The translations under genes and the position numbers were made by a program. The notes beneath the pieces are model-generated. The model saw only the letters and a list, made by a program, of their open reading frames with translations, searched no databases and had not been told where the DNA came from. From Streptomyces sp. SID12501 (lineage in GTDB: Bacteria > Actinomycetota > Actinomycetes > Streptomycetales > Streptomycetaceae), in the NCBI RefSeq assembly GCF_010550245.1, contig NZ_JAAGLU010000017.1:1-64000 (forward strand): a stretch of 64,000 nucleotides of DNA. Reading direction: 5' to 3'. Every line of letters begins with the position of its first letter. Within the stretch, counting starts at the first letter, position 1. Below, piece after piece: positions 34,244 to 42,684 of this stretch.

Positions 34244-34759
34244 TCAGCGCAGTTCTGATGCGTTGTCCGAAGTGGTGTTCGGGGCGGGGTGGGTGGCGCC
34301 CGCCTCGGGGCTTTCCGGGAGGAGGTGGGACAGCACCATGTAGCTGATCGTCTTCCGGATGAACGGCTCCCTGCGGATGCGTTCCAGCACGTTCTCGAAG
34401 TGCCCCACATCCGTCGCCCGCACATGCAGCAGCGCGTCCGCGCCACCCGTCACCGTCATCGCCGCCGTGATCTCCGGATGGTTGCGCACGACCTCCGCCA
34501 GCCGCCTCGGCGGCGCCGCGCCCTCGCAGTACACCTCGACGTACGCCTCCGTGGTCCAGCCGAGCGCCGACGGCTCCACCGTCGCCGTGAACCCGGTGAT
34601 CACACCCGTCTCGCGCAGCCTGTCCACCCGCCGCTTCACCGCGGTGGCCGACAAACCGACCGCCGCGCCGATCTCGGCGAAGCTCGTACGGGCGTTCGCC
34701 ATCAGGATGGTGATGATCTTCCGGTCCAGCTCGTCGAAAGGCGCCGGCCTGCTGTTCAT
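34244..34759 (-). CDS. Lrp/AsnC-family transcriptional regulator
   Basis: A 171-residue regulator. The HTH reads 'LDRKIITILMANARTSFAEI' then 'GAAVGLSATAVKRRVDRLRE', followed by the RAM ligand domain with 'VTGGADALLHVRATD'. It is located immediately upstream of ddaH-rocD on the same strand, so it probably controls arginine/ornithine catabolism in response to an amino acid. The start is the ATG at 34759. A longer open frame upstream is a GC-rich shadow of the response-regulator gene. Confidence 0.92.
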   Translation of the reverse strand: MNSRPAPFDELDRKIITILMANARTSFAEIGAAVGLSATAVKRRVDRLRETGVITGFTATVEPSALGWTTEAYVEVYCEGAAPPRRLAEVVRNHPEITAAMTVTGGADALLHVRATDVGHFENVLERIRREPFIRKTISYMVLSHLLPESPEAGATHPAPNTTSDNASELR

Positions 34760-34845
34760 CCGGGCACTGTATCCAGCGACCGGCGGGCACCGCGCGCGTT
34801 GGCGGCTTGCACGTCCGGCGCATGGGCACATGTACGAATCCCACC

Positions 34846-34859
34846 TACACTCCACCTTC
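34846..34859 (+). promoter_or_regulatory. Candidate -10 box of the LytTR gene
   Basis: TACACT at 34846-34851 ends eight bases before the ATG at 34860, suggesting a leaderless or very short-leader mRNA. No clear -35 was found. Confidence 0.35.
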
Positions 34860-35627
34860 ATGCTGCGCGCCCTCGCCGTCGACGACGAACGTCCCTCCCT
34901 GGAGGAGCTGCTGTATCTGCTGCACGCGGATCCACGGATCGGCAGCGCCGAGGGAGCCGGTGACGCGACCGAGGCGCTGCGCCGCATCAACCGGGCCCTG
35001 CAGTCGGGGCCCGGCGGCCCCGAGGCCATCGACGTGGTGTTCCTCGACATCCACATGCCCGGCCTCGACGGCCTCGACCTGGCCCGACTCCTCACCGGGT
35101 TCGCCGAGCCGCCTCTCGTCGTGTTCGTCACCGCCCACGAGGACTTCGCCGTCCAGGCGTTCGACCTCAAGGCCGTCGACTACGTACTGAAACCCGTACG
35201 CAAGGAACGCCTGGCCGAGGCGATCAGGCGGGCCGCCGAACTGCGGACCGGCGCCCCGCCGGTCCCCGCGCCCATACCCGTGCACGAACCCGACCCCGAC
35301 CACATACCCGTCGAACTCGGCGGCGTGACCCGCTTCGTCGCCGTCGACGACATCACCCACGTCGAGGCCCAGGGCGACTACGCCCGCCTGCACACCGACC
35401 GGGGCAGCCACCTCGTACGCATCACGCTCTCCACCCTGGAGGACCGCTGGCGCGCCCGCGGGTTCGTCCGCATCCACCGCCGCCATCTCGTCGCCCTGCG
35501 CCACATCGGCGAACTCCGCCTCGACGCGGGCACCGTGAGTGTCCTGGTCGGCGCCGAGGAACTCCAGGTCAGCCGACGGCACGCCCGCGAGCTGCGGGAC
35601 CTGCTGATGCGCCGGCCCGCGAGCTGA
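34860..35627 (+). CDS. LytTR-type response regulator
   Basis: A 255-residue two-component regulator. The receiver domain (1-120) has acidic pocket residues in 'VDDE', phosphoacceptor Asp63 in 'VVFLDIHMPG' and Lys in 'YVLKPVRK'. A Pro-rich linker is followed by a LytTR DNA-binding domain (about 150-255, 'VEAQGDYARLHTDRGSHLVR', 'GFVRIHRRHLV'). The partner LytS-type kinase is three genes downstream (37790), with a small membrane protein and a symporter between. The whole set (34860-39004) is tightly spaced and probably one operon. Confidence 0.92.
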   Translation: MLRALAVDDERPSLEELLYLLHADPRIGSAEGAGDATEALRRINRALQSGPGGPEAIDVVFLDIHMPGLDGLDLARLLTGFAEPPLVVFVTAHEDFAVQAFDLKAVDYVLKPVRKERLAEAIRRAAELRTGAPPVPAPIPVHEPDPDHIPVELGGVTRFVAVDDITHVEAQGDYARLHTDRGSHLVRITLSTLEDRWRARGFVRIHRRHLVALRHIGELRLDAGTVSVLVGAEELQVSRRHARELRDLLMRRPAS

Positions 35628-35644
35628 CGGGCGGAGTCCTACCC

Positions 35645-36010
35645 ATGCCCCAGGATCCTTCCGAACGCCGGGTCGTCGTCACCGGGCCGCCCCGGCGCGC
35701 CCGCCGTACCTCCGGCTACTACCGGCCGCGCACCGAGATCGACGAACAGACCACCCTCGGCCACACCTACGTCCGCTCCCTGATGCGCTCCCAACTCCGC
35801 GCCGCCCTCGCCGTGTTCGCGGTCCTCGCGCTGCTCATCGCCCCGCTGCCGCTGCTCTTCGCGGCGATGCCCGACGCCCACCAGCTGGAGTGGCTGATCC
35901 TCGGCTTCGGCCTCTACGTGCCGCTGGTGCTGCTCGCCCGCTGGTACGTGCGGCGCGCCGAACGCAACGAGCGGGACTTCGTCCGGCTGGTCGAGGACCA
36001 GGACCGCTGA
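35645..36010 (+). CDS. Small DUF485-type membrane protein
   Basis: A 121-residue protein with two transmembrane helices (about 52-75 and 84-100) and charged ends. Its arrangement before a sodium/solute symporter gene, 17 bases after the response regulator, fits the DUF485 (YjcH-like) partners of acetate-type permeases. The N-terminal 40 residues are basic and soluble. The function is unknown: it may stabilise or modulate the symporter. Domain assignment is from context and size rather than a strong motif. Confidence 0.7.
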   Translation: MPQDPSERRVVVTGPPRRARRTSGYYRPRTEIDEQTTLGHTYVRSLMRSQLRAALAVFAVLALLIAPLPLLFAAMPDAHQLEWLILGFGLYVPLVLLARWYVRRAERNERDFVRLVEDQDR

Positions 36011-36029
36011 TGAACAGGAACCGGTCCCG

Positions 36030-37793
36030 GTGAACGAGAACTACGCCGTCCCCGCCGTCGCCCTCGTCGTCGTGGCGACGGTCTTCGTCGGCGCGTTCGG
36101 TCTGCGCATCTCCCGCACCACCTCCGACTTCTACGTCGCCTCCCGCACCGTCGGCCCCCGCCTCAACGCCGCCGCGATCAGCGGCGAGTACCTCTCCGCC
36201 GCCTCCTTCCTCGGCATCGCCGGCCTCGTCCTCGTCCAGGGCCCCGACATGCTCTGGTACCCCGTCGGCTACACCGCCGGCTACCTCCTGCTCCTCCTCT
36301 TCGTCGCCGCCCCGCTGCGCCGCTCCGGCGCCTACACGCTCCCCGACTTCGCCGAGGCCCGCCTCGCCTCCCAGGCCGTACGACGGCTCGCCGGGGCCTT
36401 CGTCGTCGGCGTCGGCTGGCTCTACCTGCTGCCCCAACTCCAGGGCGCCGGGCTGACGTTGGCCGTGCTGACCGACGCGCCCGACTGGGCCGGCGGGGTC
36501 ATCGTCGCCGTCGTCGTGGTCGCCACCGTCGCCGCCGGCGGCATGCGCAGCATCACCTTCGTCCAGGCCTTCCAGTACTGGCTGAAGCTCACCGCGCTGC
36601 TCGTCCCCGCCCTCTTCCTCGTCCTCGCCTGGCAGGGCGACGGCGCCCCGCGCCACCCCTTCGACGAACCCGCCACCTTCCGCGAACAGCGTGTCGTCCG
36701 CGTCGAGGACGGTCTCGACCTGAAGCTGAAGGCCCCGCTCACCGTCACCGTGACCGGCACGGTCGACGGCCGCCCGCACCAGGGTCAGGTCCTCCGACTC
36801 CCCGCCGGCACCCACCACATCGACCGCGGCACCCGCCTCACCTTCGCCAAGGGCGCCGCCGTCCCCCAGGCCGACCGCGGCACCAACGGCGGCATGTCGA
36901 CCTCCCTCGCCGAGGGCCGCGAGGAACGCCCGCTGTACGCCACGTACGGCCTGATCCTCGCCACCTTCCTCGGCACCATGGGCCTGCCGCACGTCGTGGT
37001 CCGCTTCTACACCAGCCCGCACGGCGTCGCCGCCCGCCGCACCACCGTCGCCGTCCTCGGCCTCATCGGAGCCTTCTACCTCCTCCCGCCCGTCTACGGG
37101 GCCCTGGGCCGCCTCTACGCCCCCGAACTGGCCCTCACCTCCGACGCCGACGCCGCCGTCCTCCTGCTGCCCGACCGCGTGATCGGCGGCCTCGGCGGAG
37201 ACCTGCTGGGCGCGCTGGTGGCCGGCGGCGCCTTCGCCGCGTTCCTGTCCACCGCGTCGGGGCTCACCATGGCCGTCGCCGGCGTCCTCACCCAGGACGT
37301 CCTGCCCTCACGCGGCGTACGGCACTTCCGGCTCGGCACGGTCATCGCCATGGCCGTACCGCTCGCCGCCAGCGCCATCGTGGGCGGACTCCCGGTCGCC
37401 GACGCCGTCGGGCTCGCCTTCGCCGTGTCCGCGTCCTCCTTCTGCCCGCTGCTCGTCCTCGGCATCTGGTGGCGCCGCCTGACCCCGCCGGGCGCCGCCG
37501 CCGGGATGCTGGGCGGCGGGGGCTCCGCGCTCGTCGCCGTGGCCGCGACCATGGCGGGCTTCCCGGGCACGGGCGCCCTGCACGCCCTGCTGGCCTGGCC
37601 CGCCCTCTGGTCGGTGCCCCTGGGCTTCCTCACCATGATCCTGGTGTCCCTGGCCACCCCGGGCCGCGTCCCGGCCGGTACGGCGGCCATCCTGGCCCGC
37701 TTCCACCTGCCGGAGGAACTGTCCGGGGCGCACGGCGGCCATGGCGGCCACGGTCTCTCGGGCGGGGCGCGCACGGAGGTGACCCGGACATGA
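36030..37793 (+). CDS. Sodium:solute symporter (SSS family, ActP-like)
   Basis: A 587-residue membrane transporter with about 13 helices. 'SRTVGPRLNAAAISGEYLSA' and 'GGMRSITFVQAFQYWLK' are characteristic of acetate/monocarboxylate permeases. It is unusual in having a hydrophilic insertion of about 100 residues (roughly 202-300) between helices, which would face the outside and contains beta-rich sequence such as 'LTVTVTGTVDGRPHQGQVLR'. It uses a GTG start 19 bases after the DUF485 gene and overlaps the kinase gene by four bases (ATGA). Likely substrates are short organic acids, by analogy. Confidence 0.9.
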   Translation: MNENYAVPAVALVVVATVFVGAFGLRISRTTSDFYVASRTVGPRLNAAAISGEYLSAASFLGIAGLVLVQGPDMLWYPVGYTAGYLLLLLFVAAPLRRSGAYTLPDFAEARLASQAVRRLAGAFVVGVGWLYLLPQLQGAGLTLAVLTDAPDWAGGVIVAVVVVATVAAGGMRSITFVQAFQYWLKLTALLVPALFLVLAWQGDGAPRHPFDEPATFREQRVVRVEDGLDLKLKAPLTVTVTGTVDGRPHQGQVLRLPAGTHHIDRGTRLTFAKGAAVPQADRGTNGGMSTSLAEGREERPLYATYGLILATFLGTMGLPHVVVRFYTSPHGVAARRTTVAVLGLIGAFYLLPPVYGALGRLYAPELALTSDADAAVLLLPDRVIGGLGGDLLGALVAGGAFAAFLSTASGLTMAVAGVLTQDVLPSRGVRHFRLGTVIAMAVPLAASAIVGGLPVADAVGLAFAVSASSFCPLLVLGIWWRRLTPPGAAAGMLGGGGSALVAVAATMAGFPGTGALHALLAWPALWSVPLGFLTMILVSLATPGRVPAGTAAILARFHLPEELSGAHGGHGGHGLSGGARTEVTRT

Positions 37794-39004
37794 GCGGATT
37801 CCTCGCCGGGCTCTGCGTGGCCATCCTTCCGCTGCTGGCCGCCGGCTTCTGGCTCGGCCGACGCACCGCCCGCCCCGAACGCCTCGGCGGCCTCGGCACC
37901 CCCGTCGAGCACGCCACCTTCGAGACCCTGCACACGGCCTCCCTCGCCGCGCCCCCGCTGCGCGCCGGCCTCACAGAGGAGACCGCCGGCCGCTCGGCCC
38001 GCCGCCTGCGCACCCTGCTCGGCACGGACGCCCTCTGCCTCACCGACCAGAAGTCGGTCCTCGTCTGGGACGGCGTCGGCGAACACCACCGCGCCGAGAT
38101 CATGGAACGCCTCGCCGGACCCCTGGAAACCGGCCGCGGTGAGGCCTTCCGTCTCACCTGCGACGCCCCGGACTGCCCCCTGCGCTGGGCAGTCGTGGCC
38201 CCCCTCACCGTCGACGACCGCGTCCACGGCGCCCTCGTCGCCTGCGCGCCCCGCGAGTCCGCCGTCCTCGTCCGCGCCGCAGGAGAGGTCGCGAGGTGGG
38301 TCTCGGTCCAACTGGAGTTGGCGGACCTCGACCAGTCCCGCACCCGCCTGATCGAGGCCGAGATCAAGGTACTTCGCGCCCAGATATCGCCGCACTTCAT
38401 CTTCAACTCGCTCGCGGTGATCGCCTCGTTCGTGCGCACCGACCCCGAGCGGGCCCGCGAACTACTCCTGGAATTCGCCGACTTCACCCGCTACTCGTTC
38501 CGCAGGCACGGCGACTTCACCACCCTCGCCGACGAACTCCACGCCATCGACCACTACTTGGCCCTGGTCCGGGCCCGCTTCGGAGACCGTCTCTCCGTCA
38601 CCCTCCAGATCGCGCCGGAGGTACTCCCGGTCGCCCTGCCCTTCCTCTGCCTCCAGCCCCTCGTGGAGAACGCCGTCAAACACGGACTGGAGGGCAGGGC
38701 GGCCTTCGCGGGCAAGAGCCACATCAGCATCACCGCGCAGGACGCGGGCGCCGAGGCCCTGGTCGTCATCGAGGACGACGGCGCAGGAATGGACCCGGTG
38801 CTGCTCCGCCGTATCCTCGCGGGCGAGGTCAGCCCGTCGGGCGGCATCGGCCTCTCGAACGTGGACGACCGGCTCCGCCAGGTCTACGGCGACGACCACG
38901 GCCTCGTCATCGAGACCGCGCTCGGCGCCGGCATGAAGATCACCGCCCGGCTGCCGAAGTACCAGCCGGGCGTCCACTCGGCGAGCCGGCTCTTCGAGAA
39001 CTGA
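37790..39004 (+). CDS. LytS-type sensor histidine kinase
   Basis: A 404-residue kinase of the His_kinase family. It has an N-terminal transmembrane helix (about 4-22), a GAF-like region (about 60-180), phosphoacceptor His202 in 'ISPHFIFNSLAVI', N box 'PLVENAVKHGLE', 'DDGAGMD' and 'GGIGLSNVDDRL'. The start overlaps the symporter stop, so kinase and transporter are coupled. It should phosphorylate the LytTR regulator of the same operon. The arrangement suggests that transporter activity or the external substrate is sensed. Confidence 0.92.
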   Translation: MSGFLAGLCVAILPLLAAGFWLGRRTARPERLGGLGTPVEHATFETLHTASLAAPPLRAGLTEETAGRSARRLRTLLGTDALCLTDQKSVLVWDGVGEHHRAEIMERLAGPLETGRGEAFRLTCDAPDCPLRWAVVAPLTVDDRVHGALVACAPRESAVLVRAAGEVARWVSVQLELADLDQSRTRLIEAEIKVLRAQISPHFIFNSLAVIASFVRTDPERARELLLEFADFTRYSFRRHGDFTTLADELHAIDHYLALVRARFGDRLSVTLQIAPEVLPVALPFLCLQPLVENAVKHGLEGRAAFAGKSHISITAQDAGAEALVVIEDDGAGMDPVLLRRILAGEVSPSGGIGLSNVDDRLRQVYGDDHGLVIETALGAGMKITARLPKYQPGVHSASRLFEN

Positions 39005-39052
39005 CCGCGCGGCCCGCCACTACCGTCGTTGGTCCATTCGGGTGTACGGAGG

Positions 39053-39223
39053 TCAGGTGGGCCGGCTGACCACCATCCCGAGGGTGATCAGGCCCAGCAC
39101 CACCCAGCCGAACCACAGCCAGCCGTTGCTGCCGAGCGTCACCGTGTAGGCCGTCACCAGGACGAGCCCGCCAACGGTGAGCACCCCCATGGTCTTCGTG
39201 GAACCGTTCGCGGAACCGGGCAT
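39053..39223 (-). CDS. 56-residue membrane protein after the Ser/Thr kinase
   Basis: This small protein has two hydrophobic helices ('GVLTVGGLVLVTAYTV' and 'WFGWVVLGLITLGMVV') and a short polar N-terminus. The start is the ATG at 39223 with GAGGAGGG upstream. It follows the kinase stop by 13 bases on the same strand, so it is probably cotranscribed. There is no known family. It may be an accessory membrane peptide. Confidence 0.65.
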   Translation of the reverse strand: MPGSANGSTKTMGVLTVGGLVLVTAYTVTLGSNGWLWFGWVVLGLITLGMVVSRPT

Positions 39224-39236
39224 CGCGACACCCTCC

Positions 39237-41090
39237 TCATGGCTCTTCTCCCTCCATGGTGCCCCCGTTCTGCTTCCGAACGGTGCACACGACGAAATGC
39301 GTTGCGGAGGCCCACGCTCCGCGACTCGTCCAGGAGCCGGCCTCGTAGACCGACGGATCGAAGCCGTAGTCGGTCGGCGGCACGTCCTTCGCGCAGGCCG
39401 CGTCCGACATGTCCCGCGCCTGCTCGAAGGAGACACCGGCGTCCAGTCGCGTGAACCCGAGGACCTGCTCGTCGTGCGGCTCGGTACAGGCGATCAGCTG
39501 GGTGTCCCGCCTGGAGGGCGCCCGGAGACAGTCCCGCTTCTGCATGGTGGCCGTGTCCCGGAACGCCTGCCCGGGCGCCCGATACGGCCCGAGCGGCCCG
39601 TACACCGGCCCGTTCGCGCCGAGCAGCAGACAGGCCGTACGCCCCTCGGCGGCATCGAACGCGCCCTCGGCCGGCACGACGGCATACCCGCCCACGTCCG
39701 CCAGCTTCTCCCGCAGATCCCGGGTCCGCTCCTCGCACTGGGCGGGCCCCTGCGCCCGCGCTTCGGCGGCGGACGCGGCGTCCACGACCGCCAGCACCTG
39801 CCCGTCCGGCGGCGCGTCCCGGCAGGTCGGGTCCACGGTCAGCCGTGGCGTCCCCTGGAAGCGCGTGCCGCCGGGCCAGTCGGCGATCACACAGTCGCCC
39901 TCCGCCAGGGGCGCGGCGAGACCGACGGGGTCGCCGTAGGGTTTCTGGGTCGTCTGCCCGTCGCCGCCGCCCGGCGGATCGCCGAGGGTCAGCCAGACGC
40001 CGACACCGGCCAGGACGACCCCGAACAGGGCTCCCAGGGCGGCCGGGAGCGCACGGTGGCGCCGGGGACGCGGCGGTACGGGAACCGGCGGATACGCGGC
40101 CGGGTCGGCGGGTGCGTGTGCGCCCGGTGGAGACACACGCTGGTGCCCGGTCAGCTGCTCCGGTGCGCCCCACGGCGGCATCGACCCCGGGTCCGTCCTC
40201 GTGCGCTCGTACGCGTCGACCTGAGGTGTGACGATCCGGTCCAGGGCCGATTCCGCGTGGGCCGCCGTGATCCGCTGGACCGGGTCCTTGGCGAGCATCG
40301 CCTCCAGTAACGGCCCCAGCGCGCCCGCCCGCTCCGGTTTCCGGGGTTCCTCCATGACCACCGCGGTGATCTCCGCGAGATGTGTGTCCCGTTCGAACGG
40401 CCCGACACCCTCGACGGCGTAGTACAGCGTGCAGCCCAGCGAGAACAGGTCGGCGGCGGCGGTCGGCGGCCCGCCGGTGGCACGCTCGGGCGCCATGTAA
40501 CCGGCCGTGCCGACCAGGGCGGACGTCATCGTGTACCGCGTCTCGCCCGCGTCGGGCTGCACCGAGATGCCGTAGTCGGTGAGCAGGATCCGGGCGTACG
40601 GCGTCGCGGTGCGGTCCGGCGCCAGCAGGATGTTCGCCGGCTTCACGTCCCGGTGCATGATGCCCTGCTCATGGCCGGCGGTCAGCGCGTCCAGGACGGC
40701 GAGGCCGACCCGGGCGCACTCGGCGGGTGCCAGGGGGCCGCGCATTCCGATCAGGTCGCGCAGGTCGAGGGCGCCCGCCACGTACTCCATGACGATCCAC
40801 GGCAGACCCTCGTGCTCCAGTACGTCGTGCACGGTCACCACGTTCGGGTTGCCGCGCAGGACGGCCGCGTGCCGGGCCTCGGCCCGGGCCCGGGCGACCC
40901 GGGCGCTGCGCTCCGTGGAAGCCTCGGCCGGATCGCGGAACAGGATCTCCTTGAGGGCGACCTCGCAGGCGAGTCCCTGGTCGTGGGCGAGCCAGACATG
41001 GCCCATGCCGCCGCTGCCGAGCTGGTTGAGCAGGAGGTATCGGCCGGCGATGACCCGGCCCACTCCCGATGTGGGTGATCCTGGTGGCAT
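39237..41090 (-). CDS. Transmembrane Ser/Thr protein kinase (PknB-like)
   Basis: A 617-residue Hanks-type kinase. The glycine loop is 'GSGGMG' (25-30), ATP Lys47, catalytic 'HRDVKPAN' (146-153), metal motif 'DYG' (172-174, Tyr instead of the usual Phe) and 'APE' in 'YMAPERA' (200-202). A Pro-rich linker leads to a single transmembrane helix (about 347-370). An extracellular domain of about 240 residues with several Cys pairs follows. It has no PASTA repeats itself, but the preceding gene encodes a PASTA lipoprotein, ending 24 bases before this start. It probably senses a cell-envelope signal. Confidence 0.92.
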   Translation of the reverse strand: MPPGSPTSGVGRVIAGRYLLLNQLGSGGMGHVWLAHDQGLACEVALKEILFRDPAEASTERSARVARARAEARHAAVLRGNPNVVTVHDVLEHEGLPWIVMEYVAGALDLRDLIGMRGPLAPAECARVGLAVLDALTAGHEQGIMHRDVKPANILLAPDRTATPYARILLTDYGISVQPDAGETRYTMTSALVGTAGYMAPERATGGPPTAAADLFSLGCTLYYAVEGVGPFERDTHLAEITAVVMEEPRKPERAGALGPLLEAMLAKDPVQRITAAHAESALDRIVTPQVDAYERTRTDPGSMPPWGAPEQLTGHQRVSPPGAHAPADPAAYPPVPVPPRPRRHRALPAALGALFGVVLAGVGVWLTLGDPPGGGDGQTTQKPYGDPVGLAAPLAEGDCVIADWPGGTRFQGTPRLTVDPTCRDAPPDGQVLAVVDAASAAEARAQGPAQCEERTRDLREKLADVGGYAVVPAEGAFDAAEGRTACLLLGANGPVYGPLGPYRAPGQAFRDTATMQKRDCLRAPSRRDTQLIACTEPHDEQVLGFTRLDAGVSFEQARDMSDAACAKDVPPTDYGFDPSVYEAGSWTSRGAWASATHFVVCTVRKQNGGTMEGEEP

Positions 41091-41114
41091 CCGGTGACTC
41101 CGCTGTTGGGTGGT

Positions 41115-42602
41115 TCATCGGCTGCGGTTCGGTGGGGGCTGGTCGCGCAGTTCCCCGCGCCCCTGAGGGGCGCGTCGCGCGCCCGGCGTATCCGAGGCCG
41201 TGGCGGTCGTGGGAGGTGGGCTGCTCGGCTCGGGGGGTGGTGGGTCGGGGGGTGAGCCGGTCGTTTCCGGTGGTGCGCTGAGCGGGTCGCTCGGTGGGGG
41301 CGGCTCGGAGGACGGCGGCTCGCTCGTGGGCCCGGTGTCCGGGGTGCTGCTGCCGGGGCCGGACGGTGGCGGATCGGACGAGGACGGCTCGGAAGCGGAG
41401 GGCGTGGGCTCGTCACCGGGGGAGGACATCGACGACGGAGACGGCGAAGGCGTCGAGGGATCGGCCGAGGGGGACGACGGACCGGTCACGCCGGGTGCCG
41501 GGGTGTCGGACTTCGGACCCGAACTCGAACCCGAACTCGAACTCGAACTCGACCCGGAACCTGGACCTGGAACTGGACCTGGATCTGATCCCGACGCCGG
41601 GGGATTGGTCCCGCCGTTTCCACCGCCGCTCCCGTCGTCGGGCGACCCCGAGTTGATGCGCACGTTCAGCCTCACGTACGAGCCGAACGGGAGCGCCGTC
41701 CCCGGCCCCGGGTCCGACCCGGTGACGGTGGCGTCGGACGGCGGCAGCCCGGCGCTGTCGTACGCCGTGGCCAGGCCCAGGTTCGTCAGCCGACTGCTCG
41801 CGGCGGCGAAGGTCGTCCCGGCGAGGGGCGGAACCGGGTGCCGCTCGCGCGTGTCGAAGACCTGGTCGGCCTCGCCCTTGGTCCCGGTTTGTCGGTAGAT
41901 GCCCCGCTCCGGTTCGTCCACGTCGATGAGCGCGAACCGGTCGACCTTGCTGGGTGCGGGACGTACGAGCACGACCTCGTCGACGTCGTAGTCGCTCCAC
42001 TGCTTGTTGCCGTCCTCGAACTCGACGGAAATGCGGTTCGTGGCACCCTTGAACGGCTTCAGCGGATTTCCGCATGAACACTTCACGGCGGGAACTCCCG
42101 CCTCATCGACGAGGACCGCGATTCCCGCCTGGAGCAGCGCGTCGTAGGGGACTGCCTTTTCCTTCTTGTAGTCGTGGTTCTTCACGAGGGTGTCGTGACG
42201 CAGGAGAACGGGTGTGAGCCGGTCGAGATAGGCGGGAATCCCGCTCTGCGGAATATCGACCACACGTGCCCATTCCTGGGTCTTCCTGTTGTTCTTGGGG
42301 TCGGTGAGGAATTGTTCCAGCCGGTCGACGTCACAGACCGTCGGCCTCCTCGTGCCCCCGTACAGCCCGGGCGTGCTGCCCTGTTGCAGGCTGCTGCCGT
42401 GCGCGGGCTGCGAACGGACCTGGGCGTCATGGCCCAGGCCGCTGTCCTCGTCGAAGAACGGCGCGAGGGAAGGCACCCCCGAAGCAACCGCCTTCACCAC
42501 GGTCGGCGGCTGCTCCCTGTCGCAACTGCTGGCTAATAGAACGCACAACAGTGCGACGGTAAGTCGCTGCAGCCCAGGTTTACTGAAAGCATGAAGTGTC
42601 AT
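41115..42602 (-). CDS. Lipoprotein with PASTA domain and Pro/Ser-rich tail (DUF6777-like)
   Basis: A 495-residue protein. The lipoprotein signal ends at Cys27 ('LLCVLLASSC'). A globular region (about 70-250) follows, with 'YKKEKAVPYDALLQAGIAVL' and 'CSCGNPLKPFKGATNRISVE', which I associate with DUF6777. A single PASTA domain (about 255-320, 'PPLAGTTFAAASSRLTNLGL' onward) and a 170-residue Pro/Ser/Gly-rich tail, including a Ser-Ser repeat, complete it. The last 22 residues are encoded by a dispersed intergenic repeat. PASTA domains bind muropeptides, so this may be the envelope-binding partner of the kinase encoded 24 bases downstream. Confidence 0.82.
   Translation of the reverse strand: MTLHAFSKPGLQRLTVALLCVLLASSCDREQPPTVVKAVASGVPSLAPFFDEDSGLGHDAQVRSQPAHGSSLQQGSTPGLYGGTRRPTVCDVDRLEQFLTDPKNNRKTQEWARVVDIPQSGIPAYLDRLTPVLLRHDTLVKNHDYKKEKAVPYDALLQAGIAVLVDEAGVPAVKCSCGNPLKPFKGATNRISVEFEDGNKQWSDYDVDEVVLVRPAPSKVDRFALIDVDEPERGIYRQTGTKGEADQVFDTRERHPVPPLAGTTFAAASSRLTNLGLATAYDSAGLPPSDATVTGSDPGPGTALPFGSYVRLNVRINSGSPDDGSGGGNGGTNPPASGSDPGPVPGPGSGSSSSSSSGSSSGPKSDTPAPGVTGPSSPSADPSTPSPSPSSMSSPGDEPTPSASEPSSSDPPPSGPGSSTPDTGPTSEPPSSEPPPPSDPLSAPPETTGSPPDPPPPEPSSPPPTTATASDTPGARRAPQGRGELRDQPPPNRSR
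41131..41175 (-). repeat. Streptomyces intergenic repeat, copy 1 (core 41137-41164)
   Basis: The minus strand carries a 28-base core beginning AGGGGCGCGGGGAACTGCGC and ending GACCAGCC, identical to copy 4 at 49857. It lies inside the 3' end of the lipoprotein gene and so is translated as its last residues. Confidence 0.85.
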
Positions 42603-42637
42603 ACCGCTCCCCCCGGCGGATACGTCACGGCCATGCT

Positions 42638-42684
42638 ACTGAATGCGAAAGTGTTTTAGGCAGGATAATAAAAGTTGATTCAGT
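42638..42684. promoter_or_regulatory. A/T-rich spacer bracketed by ACTGAAT/ATTCAGT
   Basis: Seven-base inverted arms at 42638-42644 and 42678-42684 enclose 33 bases of unusual A/T richness. On the minus strand it includes TATTAT, a good -10 box for the lipoprotein gene. It could also terminate the upstream ctaG transcript. Confidence 0.4.

Noticed and set aside
34359..34859. N-terminal extension of the LytTR response regulator
   Set aside because: The extension is antisense to the Lrp gene. The receiver domain starts exactly at the ATG at 34860.
39237..41090. Kinase called inactive because of DYG instead of DFG
   Set aside because: The Asp is retained, and DYG occurs in active kinases. All other catalytic residues are present.
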